Positions 19,583-29,285 of a DNA stretch of 64,000 nucleotides are shown here, piece by piece. This DNA comes from Sophora flavescens (lineage: Eukaryota; Streptophyta; Magnoliopsida; Fabales; Fabaceae): contig CM061069.1 in the NCBI GenBank assembly GCA_030762895.1, forward strand, positions 26,903,404 through 26,967,403, read 5' to 3'. The notes beneath the pieces were generated by a model. It was not told the origin of the DNA. It saw only the letters and a program-made list of their open reading frames with translations, and did not search any database. How positions within the stretch are numbered: position 1 is the first letter of the stretch; every line of letters starts with the position of its first letter. Both the position numbers and the translations under genes were made by a program.

Positions 19583-22063
19583 ATGGCAGGGAATGGTGAA
19601 GATACTCCACCACCACGGAGGACACTTGGTGATTATGCCAATACAAATTTCAATCGGTATGTCACTAGTATAGTGAGACCTCCGGTGGACTCCAACAATT
19701 TTGAACTCAAACCAAATCTCATCAACATGGTTTCACAAAATCAGTTTGCTGGGTTGGAGAAGGAAGATCCTAACAGTCATATTTCCACTTTCCTGGAGTT
19801 GTGTGATACAATGAAGATAAATGGTGCTTCTGATGATGCAATTCGATTGAGATTGTTCCCTTTTTCTTTAAGAGATAGAGCCAAGTCTTGGCTCCAGTCA
19901 CAACCAAGGGGGAGTTTCACTACATGGGACAACTTAGAAGCAAAGTTTCTGGCAAGGTTCTTCCCCACATCAAGATTTGTAAAGGCAAGGGGTGACATCA
20001 TGAGCTTTTCTCAACAAGAAGGTGAGACTCTGCATGACGCCTGGGAAAGGTTTAAGGAATTGCTTCGAAGATGCCCAAATCATGGTTTTGATGATCTTAC
20101 TCAGATGCAAACATTCTGTAATGGATTGAGGCCATCAACCAGGTACATGTTGGATGCCTCAGCTGGAGGTTCAATGAATACAAAGACAGCAGAGGAAGCC
20201 CTGACTTTGATAGAAGCAATGGCCTCTAACGATTACTTGATGCATCATGATCGGGGTCCCACACAAAGAAGGGGAGTGTTGGAGTTGGATTCACAAACTG
20301 CATTGTTGGCTCAGAACAAGATCATGACACAACAATTGGAGTCTCTTACCAAACAACTAGCTCAACTCCCACAACAACTCCAAACTGTTCAAGGGACGAC
20401 CATGCCACACCAGCAGGTACTGAGATGTGATTTTTGTGGAGGTGATCATGAGAATGGAAGATGTGAGGCACCACCTAGTTCCCATGAAGAAGCCAATTAT
20501 ATGGGGAACTATGGGCGACAAGGCAACAACCAAGGGTGGAGGAATCAACCAAATTTTGGTTGGAATCAAGATGTCGGGCAAACAAGCAAGTCTCCTCCTA
20601 CACAACCACTTCAAGATCGGGTTTCTATTATGGAGAACACACTCAATCAGTTCATGCAGTTGTCCATGACGAACCAGAAAAATACCGATGCTTCTATAAA
20701 GAATTTGGAGGTTCAAGTTGGCCAAATTGCAAAGCACCTAGCCGAGCAAACTAGCAGCGGTTTTTCTGGTAACACTCAAACTAATCCGAAGGAGCATTGC
20801 AATGCTATTGTTTTGAGAAGTGGAAAAAGTCTTGAGAATGTGGGCGGTGAGCCTTTGGTGAAGAATCAGAAAGTTGATGGGAAAATAGAATTGAGTGATG
20901 AGGAAAAAGAGGAAAAAGGCAAAGAGGTTGTAGTTGAGGAAGAAGAAAAAGCCAGTGAACAAGACAAGAGGGAGAAGCTAGTAGATGAGAATTCAATTTT
21001 GAAGAAGACTAAAAGTCAGCTTTTGAAAGATTGGGACAAGCCTCAAGTGATTCCCTCTTATGTGAAATTGCCATACCCTCATTTGACCAAGAAAAAGGAG
21101 AAAGAAGAACAATTTGCCAAGTTTTTTGATATCTTCAAGCGGTTACAGATCAACATACCCTTTGCTGAAGCACTGGAACAGATGCCCAATTATGCAAAAT
21201 TCATGAAGGAACTGCTCACGAAGAAAAGAAAGATTAAAGAAGGCGAAACTGTTGCCTTAACTGAGGAGTGCAGTGCGATACTGCAAAGGAAGCTACCTCC
21301 GAAGCTGAAAGATCCTGGGAGTTTTACAATCCCTTGCACTATTGGGAATGTGTCTATCGGGAAGGCCTTATGTGACTTGGGAGAGAGTATCAATTTGATG
21401 CCGCTCTCCATTTTGAAAAAGCTTGGAGGAGGAGAGGTGAAACCAACCAGGATGACATTGCGACTAGCTGACAGATCAGTCAAGCATCCTTATGGTATCT
21501 TGGAAGATGTTCTGGTAAAGGTGGATAAGTTTATCTTCCCAGCGGACTTTGTGGTTTTAGACATGGAGGAGGATGCTGAAGTTCCGCTCATACTGGGGAG
21601 ACCTTTTCTGGCAACTGGTCGGGCTTTGATAGATGTAGAAAAAGGCCAGTTGAAATTCAGAGTGCAAGAAGAAGAAGTAACTTTCAATGTATTGGAAGCT
21701 ATGCATCGCAAGAGCGATGAAGAGGAGTGTTTCCGCATGGACATGGTGGATACAGTAGATAAGGAAGGCATTGCACATCAGCACCATCCCTCTACTCCTG
21801 AGAAGAAGGAAAATCCCAACATGAAAGCAAATTTGAAGCTATGCAAGACAAATGATGTATCAGTTGGTGATGAAATTGGATCTGCTCATCTTGTGAAAAC
21901 AGAATCTCCACCGGGAAGGAGTAAGAAAAAGGGCAAGAGGCCCAGAGTGAAAAGGGCAAAGGGAAAGCACAAATGTTGGCCCTATAAGCAAAATCAGCTC
22001 TTTACAGGAGTTCCATGGAAGAAAAGTGCTCTTGCACTTCTATGTCCAGCAGACCCCGGTTAA
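19583..22063 (+). CDS. gag-pro: D Gag-protease polyprotein
   Basis: From ATG 19583 the ORF gives about 826 residues (MAGNGEDTPPPRRTLGDY). The frame is also open upstream to 19406, but the codon matching the ATG of N gag (N: MRGTID; D: IRGTIP) is ATA at 19424, so I chose 19583. Domains in order: capsid-type gag (FAGLEKEDPNSHISTFLELC, RLRLFPFSLRDRAKSWLQ, AWERFKELLRRCPNHG), a CX2CX3HX4C knuckle (CDFCGGDHENGRC), a Gln/Lys/Glu-rich linker, the junction NIPFAEALEQMPNYAKFMKEL, and aspartic protease (LCDLGESINLMPLS, VPLILGRPFLATGRALIDV). The active site is DLGES where N has DLGAS. About 130 further residues end in a basic tail. It would form particles around D RNA; RT and integrase must come from elsewhere. 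Confidence 0.9.
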   Translation: MAGNGEDTPPPRRTLGDYANTNFNRYVTSIVRPPVDSNNFELKPNLINMVSQNQFAGLEKEDPNSHISTFLELCDTMKINGASDDAIRLRLFPFSLRDRAKSWLQSQPRGSFTTWDNLEAKFLARFFPTSRFVKARGDIMSFSQQEGETLHDAWERFKELLRRCPNHGFDDLTQMQTFCNGLRPSTRYMLDASAGGSMNTKTAEEALTLIEAMASNDYLMHHDRGPTQRRGVLELDSQTALLAQNKIMTQQLESLTKQLAQLPQQLQTVQGTTMPHQQVLRCDFCGGDHENGRCEAPPSSHEEANYMGNYGRQGNNQGWRNQPNFGWNQDVGQTSKSPPTQPLQDRVSIMENTLNQFMQLSMTNQKNTDASIKNLEVQVGQIAKHLAEQTSSGFSGNTQTNPKEHCNAIVLRSGKSLENVGGEPLVKNQKVDGKIELSDEEKEEKGKEVVVEEEEKASEQDKREKLVDENSILKKTKSQLLKDWDKPQVIPSYVKLPYPHLTKKKEKEEQFAKFFDIFKRLQINIPFAEALEQMPNYAKFMKELLTKKRKIKEGETVALTEECSAILQRKLPPKLKDPGSFTIPCTIGNVSIGKALCDLGESINLMPLSILKKLGGGEVKPTRMTLRLADRSVKHPYGILEDVLVKVDKFIFPADFVVLDMEEDAEVPLILGRPFLATGRALIDVEKGQLKFRVQEEEVTFNVLEAMHRKSDEEECFRMDMVDTVDKEGIAHQHHPSTPEKKENPNMKANLKLCKTNDVSVGDEIGSAHLVKTESPPGRSKKKGKRPRVKRAKGKHKCWPYKQNQLFTGVPWKKSALALLCPADPG

Positions 22064-22094
22064 TTGAAAGAAGTTATCTACACGTCAAGCTAGT

Positions 22095-22126
22095 GACGTT
22101 AAAGAAGCGCTTATTGGGAGGCAACC
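22095..22126 (+). other. Conserved 32-nt block (copy 2), after D gag-protease
   Basis: GACGTTAAAGAAGCG through TTGGGAGGCAACC, 31 bases after the stop. It is identical, as I read it, to the block in N (63450-63481) and close to that in A (3031-3062). Confidence 0.85.
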
Positions 22127-23114
22127 CTACTTTTCTTAACCCTTCTCTTTAGTTGTTTTCATTTTCTTAATAATTTTGTTTTTGATTTTAACCTCTTGAA
22201 TAATTTGAGAAGCTCAAGAGGAAAAATAATAAATTGAGAATTGTCAAGTGTTTGCAGGGTAATAAGGAAGGAGGGAAGAGAAAGAAGATAAGAAAAAGCA
22301 AAGTCAACACTCGCTACCGCCTCGGTAAGCCGTTCCAATTTTTTTTGTTTTATTTTATTTTTTTTCTTCTCTCTCCAACTTGATTGTTTACATTGGGGAC
22401 AATGTAAATTCTTAAGCTTGGGGTAGGGGTATTTTTGCATGTTCATATTTTGCATCTGTTCATATTGCATTGATATAGTGAAAATGATAGCTTTGCATGT
22501 TCACATTATTAGATTGCCCCTTGTCTGAATTTTTCATCCAATTGCGAGAACTAAGTGCCAATTAGTTTGTGATAGTGAATTGTGGAACCCAAATTGTTAT
22601 TCTTGTGATATGGCTGCAAATGAAAATGTTTGAGATAATCTTGGATAGTTGATAATTAGCATATGGTTATGAGGATTTGTGTTTTTCATTGATTCTGAAC
22701 TAAAATGTGAGATTTTGAGCTAAAGGGGTACTCACAAAATTTTACCCCATTCTTTGTGTTAGAGTGTTATTCCTCTTGGTTTGTTTTCTCTAGAACTTGA
22801 CTTGAAACCATTTTGAAGCTTAAAAATTTTTTAAAACATTTTTGAAAATGATTGAGGCAATAGGTATTTTTCTGGCCTTCTGAGCTTTGAATGATGAAAG
22901 GCTACCCCTTAGTTGCCCAATTTTGAGCCTACATGAAAAAAAATGCTTTTCTTGGTACCCTGGAATGTTTTGATAAATATGTTTGATAAGGGACCTTCTA
23001 AAGTATTACAAAAAGGGTGAAAAAGGTAGTTGAAAGTTTGGGAAAAGAATCAGAAAAAAAAATTTCTTGAGTTGAAAAATCTCCCCTTCTCCAAGAAAAA
23101 GAAAAATAAAAGAA

Positions 23115-23154
<40 letters not shown>
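23115..23154 (+). repeat. (AT)n(AG)n microsatellite
   Basis: About 10 AT units run directly into about 10 AG units within the D 3' UTR. Confidence 0.95.
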
Positions 23155-23156
<2 letters not shown>

Positions 23157-23727
23157 GGGGATGACAAAAAGGAAAGTGAAAAATAAAAAGAAAAAGAAAG
23201 AAAAGAAAGGTGGAAAAATAAATCGAAAACCCAAGAAGGTATTTTAGAAGGTCATGCTTTGCAAATGCTTGATGTTTATGTAACCTTTTGAAATGTCCTT
23301 TTCTTGTTATCCCCACCTAGCGATAAATCCCATGGCCCTGTTACAACCAAAGTAAAGACCTCTTGATTCTTAATTGTTTTCATTAATAAAGTAGAGATTT
23401 GGTTGATAGTCAAGCCTATGGTAGAAGTCATTCCTTGAGGAAAATTGAGCGAAATGTTAAATATCCCTAAACACTTGAGTGAGGTGAGAAAAGAGAGCCA
23501 AGCAAATGAACAAGCTTGGGGTGAGCTTCAGGTGAGAAAGAGTGCCCAAATCAGTGAGAATATGGGTCTAAGGAACCTAAGCCTCTAATTGGACTTGAAT
23601 TGATTATCTCTTGCTGAATTGTTTGAAATGCCTATTACTTGGATCATTTACTCGGGTTCTTAGTTCATTATCCATGTTCTGTTCATTCTTCTGGCCTTAG
23701 TGATTGCTTGAGGGCAAGCAATTGAAT

Positions 23728-23742
23728 AAGCTTGGGGTGATT
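23728..23742 (+). other. D polypurine tract
   Basis: AAGCTTGGGGTGATT lies immediately before the 3' LTR start at 23743, the place where plus-strand synthesis is primed. The purine run is short and interrupted. Confidence 0.6.
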
Positions 23743-25015
23743 TGATAGTGTGATTTAACATGATATTTTCTGTACACTTTTGCATGCATATGTCATAGAG
23801 ATTAGGCATTATTTAGTTGATTTAGTTAGATTTTCCCTTGGAACGGGTGAAGCGGTTTCTTGGTGTTGTTTTGCAGGATTTAATGTAAAAATGATCAAAA
23901 TCAGCCATGAGGGAGCTTGGATGAAACAGAGCTTGAAAAGTGAAGAATATAAGCCAAACATAGCCTATCACGGCCTGGCCGTGATGACCATCACGGCCGT
24001 GATCAAGCAGAGCAGAAAGCAAAAGTCAGAGGCTGTCACGGCCTAGCTGTGACAGACATCACGGCCGTGACCGACTGGAAATTTAAGTTTCGCGTCGCGA
24101 ACAGAAGCTCGCCCCGCGAGTGCGTGGAAAATCAGAATCACTGTTATAAGCTGTTTAAGGCAGAATTTGAGGGGACACCTTGGAGACAGTGGAGGCTACG
24201 AGTTTGGAAAGTCAAAAGGCTCTTGGAACCTGAGGCAGCTTCTGGAGGATTGCCCCCATGGAATCCCTTCTCTCCTTCTTCCATGTTTCTTTGGTTGTGG
24301 ATATTATTATGAGTAGCTAAACCTCCATGGTTGGGGTTAGGGTAACTATGTCTGAATTCTTATGTATTTGATTTAATCTTGCAATACAGTTTCTGCTTTG
24401 TTATTGAGTGGTTGATTTCTGTACTTAATGCTTGTTGTGGCTAGCACCCCCATGACTTGATTTGTGTTTTAATATGCAATTGGAAAATTCGTGTTGAAAC
24501 CGGAATTGAGATTAATCACCTAGTATGCCTTGTATCTAGGAATGGAACTGGGTTTATTAGCAATCGCATGATCCCTAATCTTAATGCGAATTCATTAATC
24601 TAGGCCACCTAAGGAATTAGGGTCTATTAGTGGATTTAGGCTCTTGTCATCCGAGGAATCGGGACTTGAGTAATTTAGTGGATTGATTGTCATAACTGAA
24701 GTAGAAACTGTTTGTGAGTTGTTTCATTGCATGAGGATGAAGCTTAGTGAACCTAACCCCAGCTACTTTTATCATATTTGAAGACCATCTTTTATTGCCT
24801 TCCAAGTATTTGAGGAAATTACAAAAAGAGTTTGTTTTCTTATTTTGTTAGTTTTACTTTTTGTTAGCATAGAACTCTCTTCAATCCAAGAATCGCTTAG
24901 ATAGTAGTTGAAGTGGTACGTGCTAGTACTTGTTGCAGTCCTCGTGGGAACGATAAAACGGTCTCACCACCGTATTACTTGCACGACTGGGTATACTTGC
25001 CCAGATTCGTCAACA
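23743..25015 (+). repeat. D 3' LTR
   Basis: 1,273 bp, same length as the 5' LTR and about 98% identical by eye. Its palindrome array (23968-24119) repairs several imperfect positions of the 5' copy (for example GGCCGTGA where 5' has GGTCGTGA). Confidence 0.95.
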
Positions 25016-25043
25016 CCATCACGGCCGTGACGCGTGGCCTTTC

Positions 25044-25052
25044 TATATATAT
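25044..25052 (+). promoter_or_regulatory. TATA box of solo LTR C
   Basis: TATATATAT, 14 bp after the last TCACGGCCGTGA half of the array (25021-25030). Confidence 0.65.
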
Positions 25053-25927
25053 GAGCGCAACAGACAGACTCTTGGAGAGATGGGAACCCTAGTGGAGACC
25101 AGAAACCATCAGAAAAACAGAGACCTTGGAGGCAGCGGCTAAGGAAGGATTGGAACCCTAGAACGGAGTTGCTGAGAGGGGTTGCTGTGACGATAGTGGA
25201 AAGCTCCCATGAAGTTTCTTCTCTCCTCTTCTCCTATTTCTCTGGTTTTTGCTTTCTCTTTTATGAGTAGCTAAATCCCGTTTGTTGGGATTAGATGTAG
25301 CCAAACTGATTATTATGTATGTGCCTTGACTGATTATTCTGTGTTCATGCCTTCGTATTAGTGATTAATTTTCCATGCTTAATGCTTGTTGTGGCTAGCA
25401 CCCCCATGACTCGATTAGTGTTTTGGTATGCAATTGAGAAATTCGTATTAGAACCGGAACTGAAATTAATCACCTAGTAACCCTTGCGTCTAGAAATGGA
25501 GTTTGGTTTACTAGTAATCGCGTAATCCCTAACCCTAATGCAAATTCATTAATCTAGGCCACCTAAGGAATTAGGGTCTATTAGTGGATTTAGGCTCTTG
25601 TCATCCGAGAAATCGGGGCTTGAGTAATTTAGTGGATTGATTTTAATATCTGAAGCATGAATGGGAGGTATCTAGTCCTGATAGTATATAAGCTAGAGGT
25701 TTGGTGAAGTCTAGTTCCAACATACCCTTTTCGCACTCCAAGTGCTCAACAAAAATGCAAAAAGATTTTATTCCTTTTGTTTTGTTTGTTTTGATTTCTC
25801 TGTTTAGTCTAGATAGTTGCTGAGTTTACGAAGTGGTAATTGACATCCAATCCTCGTGGGAACGATAAAACGGTCTCACCACCGTATTACTTGCACGACT
25901 GGGTATACTTGCCCAGATTCGTCATCA

Positions 25928-26567
25928 GTATGGCAGATGACTTTTCTCTGTTCACAAGATAGTCCTTGAATCTATTGAACAGGATCCGAGGCAAGTTGAT
26001 TGCAGTTTTAGTCAGAAGATGACATAGGCAAAACTTGTAAAGAGCAGAAAGATTATTTTTTGACCCGGCCTTGTGCAAAACAGTTTTGTTCAGGATTTGA
26101 TGAAGTATACGAGCTTCATCCTCCATTTCAACAGCCTTCCATGAATGGGTTCTCACAACATCAACTTTCTTCAAGATAGAAGCAATGGTTTCTTCACCAC
26201 CTTACTCTTCTTCCCAATTCTCAGTTAGGGTTAATCCCACTTGAGGGCTGTGAACAACAATAGAAATAATAGCTTCAGAAACTATTACTTCAGTACCCAA
26301 AATAGAAGCCTTTATCTCAGATTTAGTAACCACGGGGTTCCTCTAGAAAGCTCTGATCAGGTCTGGATATACGGAGACCTTTTCAATGAAGAGTCCTTCC
26401 CAGCCAGCAGCTCTAACATATTGACTCACGCCAATGTTGTATTCCTTCAGAATACTGAAATCGAAGTCATGCTCTATTCCAATTTCCAGAGCATTGACAT
26501 CATACGCAGAAGAGGAGGTCATTGTTGAAGGTTTGAAGGTATGAGAGACTGGAAGTTTTCTTCGCAT
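25928..26567 (-). pseudogene. E ORF downstream of RNase H, plant transposon-protein-like
   Basis: On the minus strand the frame starts near 26567 (KLPVSHTFKPSTMTSS), gives YVRAAGWEGLFIEKVSVYPDLIRAFL, then VSEAIISIVVHSPQVG, a stop, and RTHSWKAVEMEDEARILHQI, FCLCHLLTKTAINLPRILFN. The order (aromatic-rich LF..VYPDLIRAF, V..SEAI, then LYKFCL..LLTKTAINLP) recalls the same transposon-protein family as A's downstream ORF, at low identity. It is broken by solo LTR C at 25927 and resumes at 17497. Its position after pol is that of the extra ORF of SIRE-like copia elements. Confidence 0.55.
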
Positions 26568-27066
26568 GAGAGGGATTAGGTTTCAGAGCAAATGAAAGGT
26601 TTTTTAGAAAGAGAGAGAAACTTTAAGAAGGTTTCGGAGATGAAGGTTTTTATTTTAAAAAAATGTTAAAAGAAAATAAAAAGAAGACATGTGAGAGGAC
26701 ATGCATTTAATGCTGACACGACACAGGTTTCTTGAAACCATAAAAAGCAATTTGTACTAATGATGAAGATAATTGACTCAACAGAGAGAATTTGAATTAA
26801 ATATGTCATGAGACATAATAAATGCAACTAATAACAAAATACATAGACAAGACAGTTAGGCAAATACAAACATGCATTGGAAGGGAAATACAATAGAAGA
26901 GCACTTAACATACAGTAGCCGACCATGACTGGATGACATATCAATCCACATAAATCATGTTAAGATGCTTTCTAATAACGTAAATCTGTCCTCGGCTAGA
27001 GATTTAGTAAAGATATCTGCCCATTGATGGTCAGTATCTACAAACTGTATATCAAATACACCTTTT

Positions 27067-27282
27067 TTACAAATAATCTCTAATAAAACGATGTTTAATC
27101 TCTATGTGCTTAGATCTTGAATGCAAGTTTGGATTCTTAGATAGATTGATTGCAGCAGTGTTATCACACATAAGTGGAATACTACTTACAAACACATTGT
27201 AGTTTTCCAATTGATGTTTGATCCAAAGAAGTTGTGAACAACAACTTGCAGCAGATATATACTCAGATTCAGCAGTTGACAT
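27067..27282 (-). pseudogene. pol: E pol: RNase H C-terminal part
   Basis: STAESEYISAASCCSQLLWI, then CDNTAAINLSKNPNLHSRSK and HIEIKHRFIRDYL: the classic copia RNase H end. Text before and after is out of frame, and later sequence (26600-27060) is degraded. Confidence 0.85.
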
Positions 27283-27485
27283 GGCAATGGTATTTTATCT
27301 CTTACTTGACTATGAGACTAAATTTGATCCAATGAAGTGACATCCTCCAGTGGTGCTTTTTCTTTCTATTCGATCTCTAGCATAGTCAGCATCACAAAAA
27401 CCAATTAATCAGTCAGCATCACAAAAACCAACTAATATGTAATTATCATTTTTCTTAAAGCACAAACCCAGATTAGTAGTACTTT

Positions 27486-27867
27486 TCAAGTATCCAAATA
27501 TTCTTTTAACTGTTGATAAATGAGTATGTCAGGTCTGGACGTAGTAAGATATAAAAGAGATCTTATCATACCTCTATATACCTTTTGGTCTACCTTTTTA
27601 TCTTTGTCATCCTTGTTCAGTATGGACGTGGGATGCATAGGAGTATTCGTTGGTTTGTAATCATCCATCTTGACCTTCTTTAAAAGTTCCTTTGTGTACT
27701 TTGTTTGATGGATGTACACCTCGTCCACTGTTTGTTTTACTTGAAGTCCAAGCTTTAGGATCTTGCTTAAGACCATGTACTATTTGTTTTACTCCTACCA
27801 TGATCATTTCAAATTCCTTTTGCATTAGCTCAGAGAATTCCTTACACAGATTCATTAGTAGCACCAA
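27486..27867 (-). pseudogene. pol: E pol: RT thumb/connection, rearranged
   Basis: One frame gives LGLQVKQTVDEVYIHQTKYT and DDYKPTNTPMHPTSILNKDD, the usual text after the RT palm. Another frame in the same interval gives GLKQDPKAW, a second copy of a motif already present upstream (GLKQDPRAW, near 28010). The two copies share about 20 identical bases (27757 and 28006), so a template-switch or duplication junction lies here. Confidence 0.7.
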
Positions 27868-28480
27868 AGATTATGTCATCAACATAATTTTTCACAATTA
27901 TGAAGTTGGACTTGTTGGACTTTCTAAACAAGGTTGTATCAACCTTTCCTCTACTAAATTCAATATCCATAAGAAATGAACTTAGCCTTTCATACCAAGC
28001 TCTAGGATCTTGCTTAAGACCATATAAAGCTTTCTTTAGCTTATATACATGTTCAGGATGAATTTCACTTTCAAAACCCAGAGGTTGCATAACATAAACT
28101 TCCTCATTTATGAAGCCATTTAAAAATGCACTTTTCACATCCATTTGATAAAGCATGATATTATGATGTGCAACAAATGATAGTAGAATGCCAATAGCTT
28201 CTAATCTAGCAACTGGAGCAAATGTTTCAGTGTAATCTATACCTTCTTCTTGAGAATAACCTTGAGCAACTAATCTTGCTTTATTCCTTACCACTTTACC
28301 ATTTTCATCAAGCTTATTTCTGTAGACCCATTTGGTTCCAATCACTGACTTATCCTTGGGAAGAGCTACAAGAGTCCAGACTTCACTTCTCTCAAATTGG
28401 TTCAGCTCCTCTTGCATGGACAGAATCCACACCTCATCTAGTAAAGCCTCGTCTACAGTCTTTGGTTCCAACTCAGACAA
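27842..28480 (-). pseudogene. pol: E pol: copia reverse transcriptase (RVT_2)
   Basis: 212 open residues: EVWTLVALPKDKSVIGTKWV, RNKARLVAQGYSQEEGIDYT, ETFAPVARLEAI, QMDVKSAFLNG, KLKKALYGLKQDPRAWYERL and the catalytic YVDD (near 27874-27888) in KNYVDDIIFGATNES. This is the best preserved part of E. It would copy element RNA to DNA. Flanking frames are disrupted. Confidence 0.92.
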
Positions 28481-28878
28481 AAGAAGAATCAGCTTGCTCT
28501 CTGAAGGTTGACCTAGTCCTTAACCAATCACCGGGAATTCCAATGATATGGTCTTAAGGATGGTAACTCTTGAAGTGCCATGACCTTTTAGCATTGTCAT
28601 GTTGAGAAGATGAAGCTCATGAACCATTTTGATGGTCATCTAAAGAATCATCAGTCTGATAATTTCTTATTAGGTTGTTTGTCATCAAACTTAACATGTA
28701 TGCTTTCTTCTACAACTAGAGTTCTAGAATTATACACTATAAATCCTTTGGAAGACTCAGAATATCCTAAGAGGATTCCATTATCTACTTTAGCATCAAA
28801 CGTACCAAGTTGATCTTTAGTATTTAATATAAAACATTTACAACCAAAAGGATGAAAGTAAGATATGTTGGGTTTTCG

Positions 28879-29231
28879 TCATTTCCACGATTCATAAGGA
28901 GTTTTATTCAGAATTGGTCTAATGTATATTATGTCCTGAATGTAACATGTTGTCTTAACAGCTTCAGCCCAAAAGTTTCTAGGGATAGAGTTCTCATTAA
29001 GCATTGTTCTAGCCATCTCTTGAAGAGATTTGTTCTTTCTCTCTACCACACCATTTTGCTGTGGTGTTCTAGGTATTGAGAAGTTATGAAGTATACCACT
29101 TTCTTCACATAACTTTTGAAATAGCTCATTTTCAAACTCTCCCCTATGGTCACTTCTGATTGAAGTGATACACATGCATTTTTCATTCTATACAGGTTTT
29201 CAGAATAAAGAGAATACCGTGAATGACTCAT
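28879..29231 (-). pseudogene. pol: E pol: integrase core
   Basis: SDHRGEFENELFQKLCEESG holds the second catalytic Asp, and PQQNGVVERKNKSLQEMART the Glu of the DDE triad; WAEAVKTTCYIQDI follows. A frame change separates it from upstream text. The region 28481-28878 holds degraded linker (KVDNGILLGYSESSKGF-like). Confidence 0.85.
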
Positions 29232-29285
29232 CCTTGTGGGCTAGGAACATAACCCATGTCCATCTAGTGTAGTCGTCTACTATAA

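Larger units (their letters stand above)
22127..23742 (+). other. D 3' UTR with repeated polypurine-tract-like motifs
   Basis: No credible ORF. It matches the N 3' UTR from 63482 to the window end almost block for block (for example the GGGGACAATGTAA box and GTGCCAATT). AAGCTTGGGGT occurs at about 22413, 23513 and 23728; the last is the likely polypurine tract beside the 3' LTR. A microsatellite of AT then AG dinucleotides occupies 23115-23154. Confidence 0.85.
17954..25015 (+). mobile_element. Element D: non-autonomous gag-protease LTR retrotransposon
   Basis: A complete 7,062-bp element with duplicate CCATC at 17949-17953 and 25016-25020. Order: 5' LTR, tRNA-Asp PBS, one long gag-protease ORF, the 32-nt conserved block, a 1.6-kb 3' UTR, polypurine tract, 3' LTR. 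No RT, RNase H or integrase is present, and the conserved block follows the protease tail directly where N has pol. Both LTRs are 1,273 bp and differ, by my count, at about 25 sites (2%). At the commonly used plant LTR rate of 1.3e-8 per site per year this is under one million years. The intact ORF and young age suggest recent mobilisation in trans, plausibly by an N-like element. Confidence 0.94.
17503..25927 (+). repeat. Element C: solo LTR (Athila-type), split by D
   Basis: The left part is 17503-17953 and the right part 25021-25927, about 1,358 bp in all. It begins TGATAGTGTGATTT and ends CAGATTCGTCATCA. The duplicate GTATG flanks it at 17498-17502 and 25928-25932. Inside it, D is flanked by CCATC. 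Removing C rejoins a copia ORF on the minus strand. The left part carries four pairs of TCACGGCC palindromes, and a TATA box follows at 25044. Confidence 0.92.
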
